Source: an uncultured Pirellulaceae bacterium
Lineage (GTDB): Bacteria; Planctomycetota; Planctomycetia; Pirellulales; Pirellulaceae
Reading direction: 5' to 3'
Assembly (NCBI GenBank): GCA_937929805.1
Contig: CALFUT010000007.1
Span: 1-64,000, forward strand
DNA length: 64,000 nt
Made by a program: the position numbers and the translations under genes. The notes beneath the pieces were generated by a model, which was not told where the DNA came from, made no database searches, and worked only from the letters and a program-made list of their open reading frames with translations. Below are positions 38,545 to 47,445 of the stretch, piece after piece. Within the stretch, counting starts at the first letter, position 1. Every line of letters begins with the position of its first letter.

Positions 38545-40071
38545 TCAGGCCGTTGGTCCGTACGTCCGAACAATTTTGCTTTTCAAATGCTTAATTAGGG
38601 ATTTGTGAGACAGTTCTTCGCCAGTGATTTCCTTGCAAAGTTCTTTTGGAGGCAAGCATTTACCACGTTGATGAATATTCTCGTTGAGCCACGTTTTTAA
38701 CGGCGTGAAATCTCCTTTTGCAAACAACTCCCCCAAGCCCCCAATTTGTGTATTTGCGGCATCGAAGAATTGACTGGCGTAGAGATTTCCTAGCGAATAC
38801 GTTGGAAAATATCCGATCAAACCGGCACTCCAGTGAACGTCCTGGAGGACTCCTGAAGCATCGTCCGGTGGCGTGATCCCAAGAGCCCGCTGGTACTTTT
38901 CATTCCATGCTTCGGGCAAGTCTCCAACCGCAAGGTCGCCGTCGATCAACGATCTTTCAAGTTCGAACCGAATGATAATGTGCAAGTTGTAAGTCACCTC
39001 GTCCGCTTCGACGCGAATCAGGGACGGAGTGATTTCATTGATCGCACGATGGAAATGATCTACGGTTACGTCTGAGAGCGCATCGGAAAATGCGTCTTGT
39101 GCCATCGGAAAGAAATACTTCCAAAAGTCTTCGCTGCGCCCAACAAGGTTTTCCCACAATCGCGACTGAGATTCGTGAATCCCAAGGCTGCAATATTGGC
39201 CGGGTGGCAGCCCATACCAGTCGCCACGCAGTCCTTGTTCGTACATGCCGTGGCCAGCTTCGTGCAGGGTTCCAAAGAATGCGGAGCTGAAAAACGTCTC
39301 GTTGTACCGAGTCGTAATGCGGCAATCATCTGGGCCAATTTCGGTACAGAAAGGATGATGAGTCGTGTCCAAACGACCACGTTTGTAGTCGAAGCCAATT
39401 TTCGCCGAAGCCTGTTTGACAAAAGCCTCTTGCGTTGCGATTGAGAAAACTCGATGTAAGACACTCGAATCGACTTGTTGGCCGCAGCCCTTCAACTGTT
39501 CCAGCAGTGGAACCAGTTCGGCGCTTAGATCGTCAAACACACTGTTTACTTCGCGTGTCGAACCGCCCGGTTCGTACTCCTCCAGTAGCGCGTCGTAGCG
39601 GCAATCATCAAAACCGATCGCGTCGGCTTGCTGTTGTTTCAAGTTGATGATCTGTTCCAGAGCCGGTTGAAACAGGGAAAAGTCGTTCTCATGCCGAGCA
39701 GAAACCCAGATTTGCTGGCCTTTGGAACTGGCACCCGCAAGCGCTTGAGCTAGGTCGCTGGGGACTTTAACTTGCCGCTCATACTTTCGCTTTAACTCGC
39801 GCACAGTCGTCGCAATATCGGACGCCGGAGCTGCGCCCAACACGTCTTGGGATTCTGATAGCTCGTGCAGCAAATCGCCAAGCTGCGAGTCGGTTTCTCT
39901 TTCGTGGATCAACTTTGCCAGATAAGTAATCTGCTCGCTACGATACTGGCCACCGGATGACGGCAGTTTCGTTTGCTGATCCCACTCCAACAAGGCCGCG
40001 GACGACAACAGATACCCGGTCTGGGTTGCGTGAGCTTTCAGGGCTTCGAATTGCGGATGTGTGTCAGGCAT
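38545..40071 (-). CDS. Carboxypeptidase Taq (M32 metallopeptidase)
   Basis: A 508-residue cytoplasmic metallocarboxypeptidase, of normal M32 length. The zinc site is TLHEAGHGMYEQG (HExxH), and the third ligand is in GIHESQSRLWEN. Other family features include LLEWDQQTKLPSSG at the N-terminus, RYNETFFSSAFFGTLHE and DVHWSAGLIGYFPTYSLGNLYASQ. It removes C-terminal amino acids from peptides. ATG 40071 fits the family; the upstream frame (to 40146) is not conserved in feel. It lies between the zinc-ribbon gene and the phosphatase-rpe pair. Confidence 0.93.
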   Translation of the reverse strand: MPDTHPQFEALKAHATQTGYLLSSAALLEWDQQTKLPSSGGQYRSEQITYLAKLIHERETDSQLGDLLHELSESQDVLGAAPASDIATTVRELKRKYERQVKVPSDLAQALAGASSKGQQIWVSARHENDFSLFQPALEQIINLKQQQADAIGFDDCRYDALLEEYEPGGSTREVNSVFDDLSAELVPLLEQLKGCGQQVDSSVLHRVFSIATQEAFVKQASAKIGFDYKRGRLDTTHHPFCTEIGPDDCRITTRYNETFFSSAFFGTLHEAGHGMYEQGLRGDWYGLPPGQYCSLGIHESQSRLWENLVGRSEDFWKYFFPMAQDAFSDALSDVTVDHFHRAINEITPSLIRVEADEVTYNLHIIIRFELERSLIDGDLAVGDLPEAWNEKYQRALGITPPDDASGVLQDVHWSAGLIGYFPTYSLGNLYASQFFDAANTQIGGLGELFAKGDFTPLKTWLNENIHQRGKCLPPKELCKEITGEELSHKSLIKHLKSKIVRTYGPTA

Positions 40072-40174
40072 TGGTGGATCTTGCGAGTATGAGCCGGTTT
40101 GCTCAGAATCGACCAACCACTTGGGCCCGCTCCGCCTGAAGTTCAATTGGAACGGTTGAAACGCCTTTACTTAT

Positions 40175-40837
40175 TTACCCGGTTTGTAACTCGATCTTAC
40201 GCGATTTAGTAAGCGATTGAGCCGATGAGTCGACACCACCGTTTGAAACCGTAAAAGCTTCCCATTTTCCGGACTCTGGAATTGTCGTCCAAGGCTCAGC
40301 CGCGGCACCCGGGTCCAAACAACCTCGAATGACCGACAGCAGCGGCTGTGGTGCCACGATGACGATGGTGCCCGAAGCGTGTTTTTTTCGGATCCGCGTC
40401 AGAAACTGTTCGACTCGTTCACGCGCGTCAGCAAGTGTTTCACCGTCTGGCGGACAGACACCATCGGTCATCTCCGCCCATTTTCGAAATAAACGAGGCT
40501 GAGTTTGTTTGACTTCTTCGATTCGCTTGCCGTGCCACAGCCCGCAGTCGAGGTTCGAAAGCACCGGGCTGACTTTGATTTTCACCTTCCGCTTGCCCGA
40601 CAAAATTTTTGCCGTTTGCCGAGCCGAATCGCAATCCGCTGTGTAGACCACGTCGATTGAGAAAAAGGAAAGCTGCGCGGCGGTTCGTTCAATGTGTGCT
40701 TCCGCTTCGACGCACATTGGCACGTCCAAAGCGCCGGTGATTCGACCTTGGGCGTCAAGTTCCGTCGCCCCGGCGCGGACTAAGATGATGTTCAAGTCAG
40801 ACTCAGTCGTGACTTTCATTGAAATCGGTTTATTCAC
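40175..40837 (-). CDS. Degenerate histidine-phosphatase-superfamily protein
   Basis: A 220-residue protein with the fold pattern of phosphoglycerate-mutase-like phosphatases: IILVRAGATELDAQGRITG, TADCDSARQTAKIL, LDCGLWHGKRIEEV and PPDGETLADARERVEQFLTRI. The catalytic RHG is RAG, so the phosphorylated histidine is replaced by alanine. In the second motif, where active enzymes have HGG or HxxxI, the sequence is VAPQPLLSVIRG with no histidine. Both active-site histidines are therefore missing. It is likely a binding or regulatory protein, not a phosphatase. Its start overlaps the rpe stop by four bases, so the two are translationally coupled. Confidence 0.85.
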   Translation of the reverse strand: MNKPISMKVTTESDLNIILVRAGATELDAQGRITGALDVPMCVEAEAHIERTAAQLSFFSIDVVYTADCDSARQTAKILSGKRKVKIKVSPVLSNLDCGLWHGKRIEEVKQTQPRLFRKWAEMTDGVCPPDGETLADARERVEQFLTRIRKKHASGTIVIVAPQPLLSVIRGCLDPGAAAEPWTTIPESGKWEAFTVSNGGVDSSAQSLTKSRKIELQTG

Positions 40838-41526
40838 GATGTCGTCACCTCGGCCATCATGTTTTCGATTGCTTTTGCGTAGTCGTCTTTCTTGAAAATC
40901 GCGCTGCCGACCACCAGCAATTGGGTGCCATGATCCGTCGCAGCTTTTATCGTTGACTCGTTGATGCCACCATCAATTTGCAAAAGGATATCTTCGCCGC
41001 CGGGTAGCGACCGAATTTCGTCCAGCTTATCCAATGCCGACTGCTGGAAGGCTTGACCGCCGAAGCCCGCATTGATGCTCATCACCAACGCCATGTCCGC
41101 TTCCGGCAGTACCGAAGCGATCGCGGAAACTGGTGTCTCTAGATTGATTGCGACTCCCGCGGCAACGCCAAGATCGTGAATCTGTTTGACAACCGCCGCA
41201 GGATCGTCGACCGTTTCGACATGAAAGGTAATTAGGTCCGCACCCGCTTCCACAAATTGCGGAATGTATTTTTCCGGAGACACCATCATCAAATGCACAT
41301 CCAATGGAAGCTCAGTGAGTTTCCGGATCGCGGCCACGATCGTCATTCCATAAGTAAAATTTGGAACGTACACGCCGTCCATGACGTCTAAATGCAGTGC
41401 CGCGACGCCAGCTTCTTCCAAGGTTTCGATCTCGCTAGCAAGATTCCCGAAGTCGCACATTAACAGCGATGGCAGGATCGTCGGAGCAACCTCTCGAAGT
41501 GAAGAAACCAATTCGGAGCGTGACAT
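40834..41526 (-). CDS. rpe: Ribulose-phosphate 3-epimerase
   Basis: A 230-residue TIM-barrel epimerase that interconverts ribulose-5-phosphate and xylulose-5-phosphate in the pentose phosphate pathway. Motifs: ILPSLLMCDFGNL, LHLDVMDGVYVPNFTYG, DVHLMMVSPEKY, ITFHVE, ALVMSINAGFGGQAF and QIDGGINEST. Usual enzymes have MSVNPGFGGQ, so NAG is a small variation. The metal-binding His and Asp are present. ATG 41526 fits; the frame continues 26 codons upstream without conserved sequence. Downstream it overlaps the degenerate phosphatase gene. Confidence 0.95.
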   Translation of the reverse strand: MSRSELVSSLREVAPTILPSLLMCDFGNLASEIETLEEAGVAALHLDVMDGVYVPNFTYGMTIVAAIRKLTELPLDVHLMMVSPEKYIPQFVEAGADLITFHVETVDDPAAVVKQIHDLGVAAGVAINLETPVSAIASVLPEADMALVMSINAGFGGQAFQQSALDKLDEIRSLPGGEDILLQIDGGINESTIKAATDHGTQLLVVGSAIFKKDDYAKAIENMMAEVTTS

Positions 41527-41891
41527 AAAAAAACCAAGTGGGGGGAAGTGACCGACAGCGAACCGGCTGTTCTCGCGACCGCAAAATGAGTACATCAAAA
41601 TCAACCGTGTCTGTGAGGCCGAAATTTTAGCCTCACGACAGGCCTACGCCAGCCTTGGGGACCGGAAAATCCTCCTAAGTTTCCATTTGCCAGTAGTTTA
41701 GGGCGAAAATGATTCTTCAGATAACCTTGTTTCGGTAGTTCTTTCGACTGGAAACGTGCCGCTGGTCTTGCTTGGGAAAATGGCGGACGGCGTACGTTCC
41801 GCGTAAGTTGCCCAACTGTCCGGTCAAACTGTCCGGTCAAAAAACCAGTTCTAGGTTGGTGGTGGCAAGTATGGCTTGGGGAAGTCGGCAA
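41527..41891. other. Intergenic region upstream of rpe
   Basis: 365 bases between the coiled-coil gene stop and the rpe start. No gene, hairpin terminator or convincing promoter is seen. A repeated CTGTCCGGTCAAA pair (about 41816-41841) is the only short repeat noticed. Confidence 0.4.
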
Positions 41892-43304
41892 TCAGGCGGT
41901 TAGCTTCTTTGCCTGCTGGACCCATTTCTCCTTTTTGATGCGGCTACCAACGGCCAAGGCCTGACTGACCCGCTGCACGTCTTGGGCAGTCCAGCTGGCT
42001 ATCTGGGCAAATGTTTTAACTCCCAGCTTCTTGAGCTTTTTTGCAGCAACCGGCCCAATCCCCGAAATCATCGTTAAGTCGTCCGCAAGTGTTTTTCGTT
42101 TCCGCGAAGAAGTAACCTTCGATTTCGCAGCCGCCTTTGGTTTTGCAGCCACCTTCGGTTTCGATTTCGATGGCTTTATCGGACTACTGGCTTCGGGCCT
42201 AGGCTGACTGGTTTTGGCGGAACGCATTTTGGCCATTTCACTTTTGAGTTCGCGCACTGTGATGGCATGAGCTTCTTTCGTCGATTGGATTTCCGCCTGT
42301 AGTTCCGTTCGTTCCCGAGTCCGAAGCTGCGTAGCTTGTTCAACAGCTTTCTCCAGAGAGCTTAGCTGCTGCTGATGATCGTCAGCCGAACGCTCCATCT
42401 GAATCTGAGTTTGATCCAGCCGCGCTTGAAGCGAATCCTGCTTTGATTTCGAGCCATTCGCAAGCTCTTTCCATTGAGCACGTTGCTGGTTGCTCTCTGC
42501 CAGAAGACGCTGATAGTGTTTAAGCTCAATTTTCAACGACTGCAGCGACGATTCAGCCTCGCGTTGTTGAGTCACAAGTTCTTTCCCGTGAGCCGACTCC
42601 AACGCCGTAACTTCGGCTTGCTGCTGAGCTTTTTGGTGATTCATCTTTGACTTTAACTGCGACAACTGCGCCTGAGTCTGTAGCCGTGCACCAGCAGCGT
42701 TACTTAGCTGCGCTTTCAGTTCAGTCAACGTGCTTTTTTGACTATTCAGTTGCGCTTGCAGTTCGTTCTCTCGAGCTTCCCAATTGCTACGTAGTTCCAG
42801 AATCTGCTGGTCTCGATCGGCAATCGCGGCTGAAGCAGTGGCCGACTTTTCCTGCTCAAGACGCAGCTGTTCGCCCATTTCGCGGTTGACGCTGTCGACT
42901 TGTTTCAGCTGAGCGGACAGTTCGTCGATTTGCCCTTGAGCTTCTTCGTGCGATTGCGCGTGCTGTTCGTTCACCGATTGAAGCTGAGCCACCTGCGCAG
43001 TCAATTTGTTCAGCTGGCGATCACGTTGGCCCAACGTTTCCGCGGCGCTCGCGTGCCGTTCTTCGGCGGACTGAGCTTGAGCCAGTTGTCCTGTCAACAA
43101 ATTGAGCTGACGATCACGTTGTTCAAGCTGCGACTTTAGCGTCTCGACAGCCGCTTCTGTCGCCGCGACTTTCTCGGTCATTGATGACGATGCGAGCGTA
43201 GCTTCCTCAAGCCGATTCGTCAGCCGAGTCACTTCTGCTGATGCAGCTTCGGCGCGAAGGCTGGCCTCGCTTAACGCCTCAGCCGTTTCTAGCTCGGTCG
43301 CTTG
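41892..43304 (-). CDS. C-terminal part of the large coiled-coil protein (needs -1 frameshift)
   Basis: This frame begins in the A9 run at 43313-43305 and ends at 41892, about 470 codons. It is a continuous coiled coil (Gln/Glu/Ala/Lys-rich heptads, e.g. RQLNLLTGQLAQAQSAEE) followed by a Lys/Ala/Pro-rich linker (KPKVAAKPKAAAKSK) and a C-terminal helix-hairpin-helix segment DDLTMISGIGPVAAKKLKKLGVKTF. HhH domains of this kind are found in DNA-binding or oligomer-forming proteins. Its first residues follow directly from the last residues of the upstream frame, and no good start codon or ribosome site exists (the first GTG is at 43232). It is therefore probably the C-terminus of the protein encoded at 43289-46498, not a separate gene. 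Confidence 0.8.
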   Translation of the reverse strand, partial: QATELETAEALSEASLRAEAASAEVTRLTNRLEEATLASSSMTEKVAATEAAVETLKSQLEQRDRQLNLLTGQLAQAQSAEERHASAAETLGQRDRQLNKLTAQVAQLQSVNEQHAQSHEEAQGQIDELSAQLKQVDSVNREMGEQLRLEQEKSATASAAIADRDQQILELRSNWEARENELQAQLNSQKSTLTELKAQLSNAAGARLQTQAQLSQLKSKMNHQKAQQQAEVTALESAHGKELVTQQREAESSLQSLKIELKHYQRLLAESNQQRAQWKELANGSKSKQDSLQARLDQTQIQMERSADDHQQQLSSLEKAVEQATQLRTRERTELQAEIQSTKEAHAITVRELKSEMAKMRSAKTSQPRPEASSPIKPSKSKPKVAAKPKAAAKSKVTSSRKRKTLADDLTMISGIGPVAAKKLKKLGVKTFAQIASWTAQDVQRVSQALAVGSRIKKEKWVQQAKKLTA

Positions 43305-46300
43305 TTTTTTTTTAACGCGTCTTCTGCCGAATTCAGTTTCGCCATCAACTCGTTCACCGTTTCCTTGGAAACGCTTTCGGACGAAGCGGTTGCGACCTTT
43401 TCGAATTCTAGCTTCAGATTGTCTAGTTCACCGGAGACTTTTAACAGCGTCTGGGCAACTTCCCGCCGCTTGGCGTCCACTTGCAAGAAATGCTCTTTGG
43501 TCTTCAGTCGTTTTTTACGCTCGACCTTCAGTTTCATGAGCATCTTCTTGACCTGCTCAGGATCTAGGCGGAAAGGGTCGTCAGAGTCGGCGGGTTGTTC
43601 CGACCCACCAGCCACCGTTGCTCCTGCGACTGCTCCGCCGGCAGCCGCAAGCAAAGAGCCACCTAGTGATCCGGCGGAAGCATTTTGGCTTTCGACCGCT
43701 TGCTCAAGCTCACGAACCGAAGCCATGGCTTCCTCGGCTTTTTGACGGAACTCGGTGGCCTCAACAGCCGCTTGTTCAGCTTCCGCTTTGGCCGCATCCG
43801 CCGCTAAGCGGGCTTCTTCAGCTTCGCTGGTAGCCTTGTCGATTTCCGCCTTTGCGGCTTCTGCTTCTGTCTTGGCTGCTTCAGCTTCCTCGATCGCCTG
43901 CTGCCTCGATTCGGCGTCGGCAGCCAAGCGATCTTCTAATTCCTGTTTAGCTTGCCGTTCGTCCGCCAATTGCTGCTGAAGCTCTTCCTGTTTTTGCTGT
44001 TCGTCCGCCGAAAGTTGGTTGCTCTCCGACGCCTCGCGAAGTTCTTCCAGCTGAGACATCAGCGAAGAACGATCCGACTCCATCGCGGCGTTCTGAGATT
44101 CTAACTCCTCGACCCGGCGCTGGAGCTCCGACAGCACGGCATCGTTTGAGTCATCGGAAGCACCATCGACTAGTGAAGAGTTGGCTCCATGGATGGAATT
44201 GCCGGTACCGGATGCGACAATGTCGTCAAGCATCTGGTCTTCCAGAAGCGGCAGTTCCTCGGTGCCACTGGCGTGCCCTAGCGTGTTGAATTCTTCGGTA
44301 GGATCGCCCGAATTGGCGGCCGGCAACGAGGCGACTGGGGTGACTTCCTCAGCTGGTTGATCCGCCAATTCGATTGGCGTCGCGTCGTCTGCTTTCGCTG
44401 CTGCCTGAGCGTCTACGTGAGCTTCCGGCTGAGCATCCATCGGAACGTCGACGGCGGCGCCTTCGAGATCATCTGACTCATCCCACATGGACTCGAAGTC
44501 ATCAACTGAATCCTGTTCTTCGTTGGTATTTGTTTCAGCTGCATCGACGTTGACCGGTTCAGATTCATTCAGTTCAGCCGGCTCATCCACTTTGACCGGT
44601 TCATTAACTTCAGCCGATCCATCAAGGTCGGTCGAAGCGGTGCTTGGTGGTTCGTCGGCGTCGAAATTGTAGTCCGCGTCCGAATCATCGTCGAACAGTC
44701 CATCGCTCGAGTCATCGCCTTCCAGCGAGAAGGTTTCATCTTCGTCAAGAGAAATTGATTCGCTTGAGTCTGAGAAATCAAACTCGGCCGATTGTTCATC
44801 GGCCAGACTGCTTTTGCCGGCTACGCTTTCGGCAAAAACGGGCTCTTCGATAGGCTCCTTCAGCAGTTGGCTTTCTGCGCCAATGTCTTCCGAGTCGACG
44901 ACATCGTCCAGTTCTCGCACTGCCGTTGCCGCTAACGCATCTTCTTCGACAGGCGCTGCGGCGTCCTTCTTCTGTTTTTTCTTGCGACCCCCGAACAAAC
45001 GAGACATCCACGAACCACTTTTTGCCGTGGCTGCCACCGCTGCGACTCCAGCGGCCGAAGCTGCGACCGCCGTTCCAATTGATCCGTCCTTCGAATCCGC
45101 TAAGTCAACATTCGAATCAGAGTTTTCAGCTTCAACCGGTTCTTCGATCGGCTCGATTTCAGTTTTGGCCGCGGCGGCAACCGCCGCGAGTTCGTCTTCG
45201 TTTTCGCTCTCGTCAAACGAAAATTCATCATCCGAGTCATCAAAGAGGTTTAGGTCGTCATCACTGGCATCGTCATCAGAGACCCTGACCGACACGCTTT
45301 CGCCAGAAACGAACGCGGGATTCGCATCGACATCATCCGATTGAGCACCAATGGAAACAGGCTGATCCTCGGTGGCAGTCCGATCGTCCGCCCCCTCAGC
45401 GGTTAGCTCATCTGGCCCGCTTGCTTCCTCAGTCAGCTCAATGGGGGCGATTGCGTCGGCCGATTCGTCGGATGCAGCCACTTCGCCAGTTTGCGGGTCG
45501 TCGTCATCGGAGAAAAAATCAAAGTCGAGATCGCTGTCTGAGTGATTATTCAACGTTTCGCTTTCAGATGAGAAGTTAGAGACGTTCGCTTTTGTTTCCG
45601 TAAATTGATGTTGGTCTTCGTCGCCATGAAGATCGAAATCCCCCGGCTCAACAGGTTCGCTAGTTAAAGCGGTGGCCAAAAGAGAGGTAGGAACCACTGT
45701 TTCAATATCGTTCGCCGACGCGGCCGGGCCGTCAAGCGAAACATCATCATCGTCTTCGTCGAGAAAGCTCAGTTCGTCGTCTGGTGCAACGGACACGTTG
45801 GAGCTGTCGGTTTCATTGTCGGATGAATTGCCGGCCGCTTTCGCTTCCGCGTCGGTATCAAGCGAAGGCGGTAGGTCCGTGCGGGGCTTCTTCTTGAATC
45901 GCCCTCGAACGTTGGGTGATTCCGGATCCTTCACCGCCGGACCGCGATACTTGTACCGCTCTAGCTCGTAGGAAGAACTGGTTCCCATCACGAACCGGAA
46001 CAGCAATAAAGGGATCAGGATTGCCGGTATGAGTGCTAGGTACCAAAGCGGGTTGATGGTGCTGAGGTCGAACGGTTCCTGCTTAGAGGGCAAAGCTCGC
46101 AACGGCGGTGGCGTCTGAGCTGTTTCAGTTTCAGACGTTTGGACTGGGTTGCCCTGAACATCCACCAGTTGAGATGGCCGACTTTCATTTCCCTGCGAGG
46201 CGCTGTTAGATAACTTGGAGTTTGTGGGCGTGGGCTCAGTTTGCTGTGCCGCAACGGTCGTGCCAATCGGTGACGTGCCAATCGGTAAATTAGGTTGAGT

Positions 46301-46498
46301 AAGAGTTGGGATGGCTGGCTCTAGCCTCGCCTGAGTCTGCTCAGCCGTATTCGGGGTGTCGGCAAAACCGGGCATGTATTCGTCTTCACCCGATTCTACC
46401 GCGCCGGCGCGGGCGTCGAGCGATTGCTGGGGGAACCCACTTTCAATGCCGCTGACTTCGCTGAAATCTTCTTGAACTGGAATACAACTAACTCTCAT
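43289..46498 (-). CDS. Large acidic membrane-anchored coiled-coil protein (FimV-like layout), N-terminal frame
   Basis: About 1069 codons from ATG 46498, preceded by GGAGAGGCGGGCAG. No signal peptide. A membrane helix lies at about residue 155-175 (PLWYLALIPAILIPLLLFRFVM). A long acidic region follows, with many Asp/Ser/Glu blocks (DDDDVSLDG, FDFFSDDDD, LNLFDDSDDEFSFDESENED) and two Ala/Gly-rich hydrophobic stretches. The C-terminal 250 residues are a coiled coil (QQKQEELQQQLADERQAKQELEDRLAA style). The frame stops at 43289 right after an A9 run; reading one base back there continues into the coiled coil downstream. The layout (one membrane helix, acidic linker, coiled coil) recalls FimV/HubP polar-organising proteins, but this is analogy only. 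Confidence 0.8.
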   Translation of the reverse strand: MRVSCIPVQEDFSEVSGIESGFPQQSLDARAGAVESGEDEYMPGFADTPNTAEQTQARLEPAIPTLTQPNLPIGTSPIGTTVAAQQTEPTPTNSKLSNSASQGNESRPSQLVDVQGNPVQTSETETAQTPPPLRALPSKQEPFDLSTINPLWYLALIPAILIPLLLFRFVMGTSSSYELERYKYRGPAVKDPESPNVRGRFKKKPRTDLPPSLDTDAEAKAAGNSSDNETDSSNVSVAPDDELSFLDEDDDDVSLDGPAASANDIETVVPTSLLATALTSEPVEPGDFDLHGDEDQHQFTETKANVSNFSSESETLNNHSDSDLDFDFFSDDDDPQTGEVAASDESADAIAPIELTEEASGPDELTAEGADDRTATEDQPVSIGAQSDDVDANPAFVSGESVSVRVSDDDASDDDLNLFDDSDDEFSFDESENEDELAAVAAAAKTEIEPIEEPVEAENSDSNVDLADSKDGSIGTAVAASAAGVAAVAATAKSGSWMSRLFGGRKKKQKKDAAAPVEEDALAATAVRELDDVVDSEDIGAESQLLKEPIEEPVFAESVAGKSSLADEQSAEFDFSDSSESISLDEDETFSLEGDDSSDGLFDDDSDADYNFDADEPPSTASTDLDGSAEVNEPVKVDEPAELNESEPVNVDAAETNTNEEQDSVDDFESMWDESDDLEGAAVDVPMDAQPEAHVDAQAAAKADDATPIELADQPAEEVTPVASLPAANSGDPTEEFNTLGHASGTEELPLLEDQMLDDIVASGTGNSIHGANSSLVDGASDDSNDAVLSELQRRVEELESQNAAMESDRSSLMSQLEELREASESNQLSADEQQKQEELQQQLADERQAKQELEDRLAADAESRQQAIEEAEAAKTEAEAAKAEIDKATSEAEEARLAADAAKAEAEQAAVEATEFRQKAEEAMASVRELEQAVESQNASAGSLGGSLLAAAGGAVAGATVAGGSEQPADSDDPFRLDPEQVKKMLMKLKVERKKRLKTKEHFLQVDAKRREVAQTLLKVSGELDNLKLEFEKVATASSESVSKETVNELMAKLNSAEDALKKNKRPS
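43305..43313 (-). other. A9 slippery run with canonical A AAA AAC heptamer
   Basis: Frame-0 codons on the minus strand read TTA AAA AAA AAC AAG. The last seven, A AAA AAC, form a classic -1 slippery site. Slipping back one base gives AAA AAA CAA GCG, which opens the downstream coiled-coil frame. A missing A in the assembly would look the same. Confidence 0.7.
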
Positions 46499-46823
46499 CT
46501 GCCCGCCTCTCCCCACGTCTAAATAGCGTCGCGGTACCGCGACGATTATTCCCGCATTGTATCTAACCTTGGATTGAATTCACCCTTTGATTCGGGAACT
46601 GACGGTTCTTTTTTGAGCCCCCAGCTCGCGCAACGTTCCCAATCGGCAAATTTTACTCGGATTGACTGGTTAATTGCGTCTAAAATCTAACCGGCAGATT
46701 GCGTTGGCCCCGTTGAATTGAGCGGCAAATTGGGCCAATATAAGCACTGCGGCAGAGGGCGTGTATTCGCTGCTGCTTGCACCACCCTCCTCGCTATTGA
46801 CCTCGATCAAATGGAATTGCGTT
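46499..46823. other. Divergent intergenic region
   Basis: 325 bases between the coiled-coil gene (minus) and the dehydratase gene (plus). CCAATATAAGCAC near 46735 could be part of a plus-strand promoter. GTCGCGGTACCGCGAC (46527-46542) is a 16-bp perfect palindrome near the start of the minus-strand gene and could be an operator or mRNA hairpin. Confidence 0.5.
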
Positions 46824-47303
46824 TTGAAAAGCTCACTCGTCAGTTTTGAAGATTTTGACCCGAGTAAGGTTCTGGTTGACCGCGAAGCCATCTCCAACGT
46901 AAACCCGCATCGCCACGAACTGGCGTTGCTGGACGGGATTCTTTTTAGCACTGAAGAAAGTGCTGTCGGTTACATTGATATCACCGAGGACATGTTTTGG
47001 GTCCGAGGCCACTTTCCCGGCCGCCCGCTGATGCCGGGCGTTTTGATCTGTGAGTGCGCTGCGCAGCTGTCATCCTATTTTGCCAGCACCACCGGAATGG
47101 TCGACGATGAATACGTGGTCGGTTTGGGTGGTTTGGATGGCATCAAGTTCCGTGGGCCGGTCGTGCCCGGAGATCGGTTGATCTTGATGTTGCGTCGTGG
47201 GAAAGTTCGCAAGAACGCGATGTTCACTGCCGAGTTTCAAGCGTTTGTTAACGAGGGTATTGTTGCCGAAGGCGTGATTCGAGGCGTGGCACTGCGTGGT
47301 TAG
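46824..47303 (+). CDS. FabZ/FabA-like beta-hydroxyacyl-ACP dehydratase
   Basis: About 159 residues with hot-dog fold features. WVRGHFPGRPLMPGVLICECAAQL contains the catalytic histidine and glutamate, and KFRGPVVPGDRLILMLRRGKVRKNAMFTAEFQAFVNEGIVAEG is the rest of the active-site helix and strands. It dehydrates 3-hydroxyacyl-ACP. The N-terminal VNPHRHELALLDGI is typical of the planctomycete subgroup. The start is unsure: TTG 46824 gives the best fit to relatives, and GTG 46761 would add 21 residues. No other fatty-acid gene is adjacent; the KAS III-like gene is 25 kb away. Confidence 0.88.
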   Translation: MKSSLVSFEDFDPSKVLVDREAISNVNPHRHELALLDGILFSTEESAVGYIDITEDMFWVRGHFPGRPLMPGVLICECAAQLSSYFASTTGMVDDEYVVGLGGLDGIKFRGPVVPGDRLILMLRRGKVRKNAMFTAEFQAFVNEGIVAEGVIRGVALRG

Positions 47304-47348
47304 AGCCGCCGAGCACTTGTGCAATGCCCTAACAGTGCATTGGTTGGA

Positions 47349-47368
47349 CGATCGTCAGAAGACGATCG
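47349..47368. terminator. Perfect 8-bp hairpin between convergent genes
   Basis: CGATCGTC-AGAA-GACGATCG. It has no T tract, so it may be a factor-assisted end or simply a palindrome. It sits between the dehydratase (plus) and the gene at 47446 (minus). Confidence 0.35.
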
Positions 47369-47445
47369 AAACAAAGCCTCTTACGGCAAGTTTGCGTTGC
47401 CTTGAGTGTCGTTAGTTTGGTGGCGTGGCGCGCTCCAACCACGAC

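Noticed and set aside
41601-41891. 96-codon minus-strand frame upstream of rpe
   Set aside because: It shows no conserved features, and its position overlaps the rpe leader.
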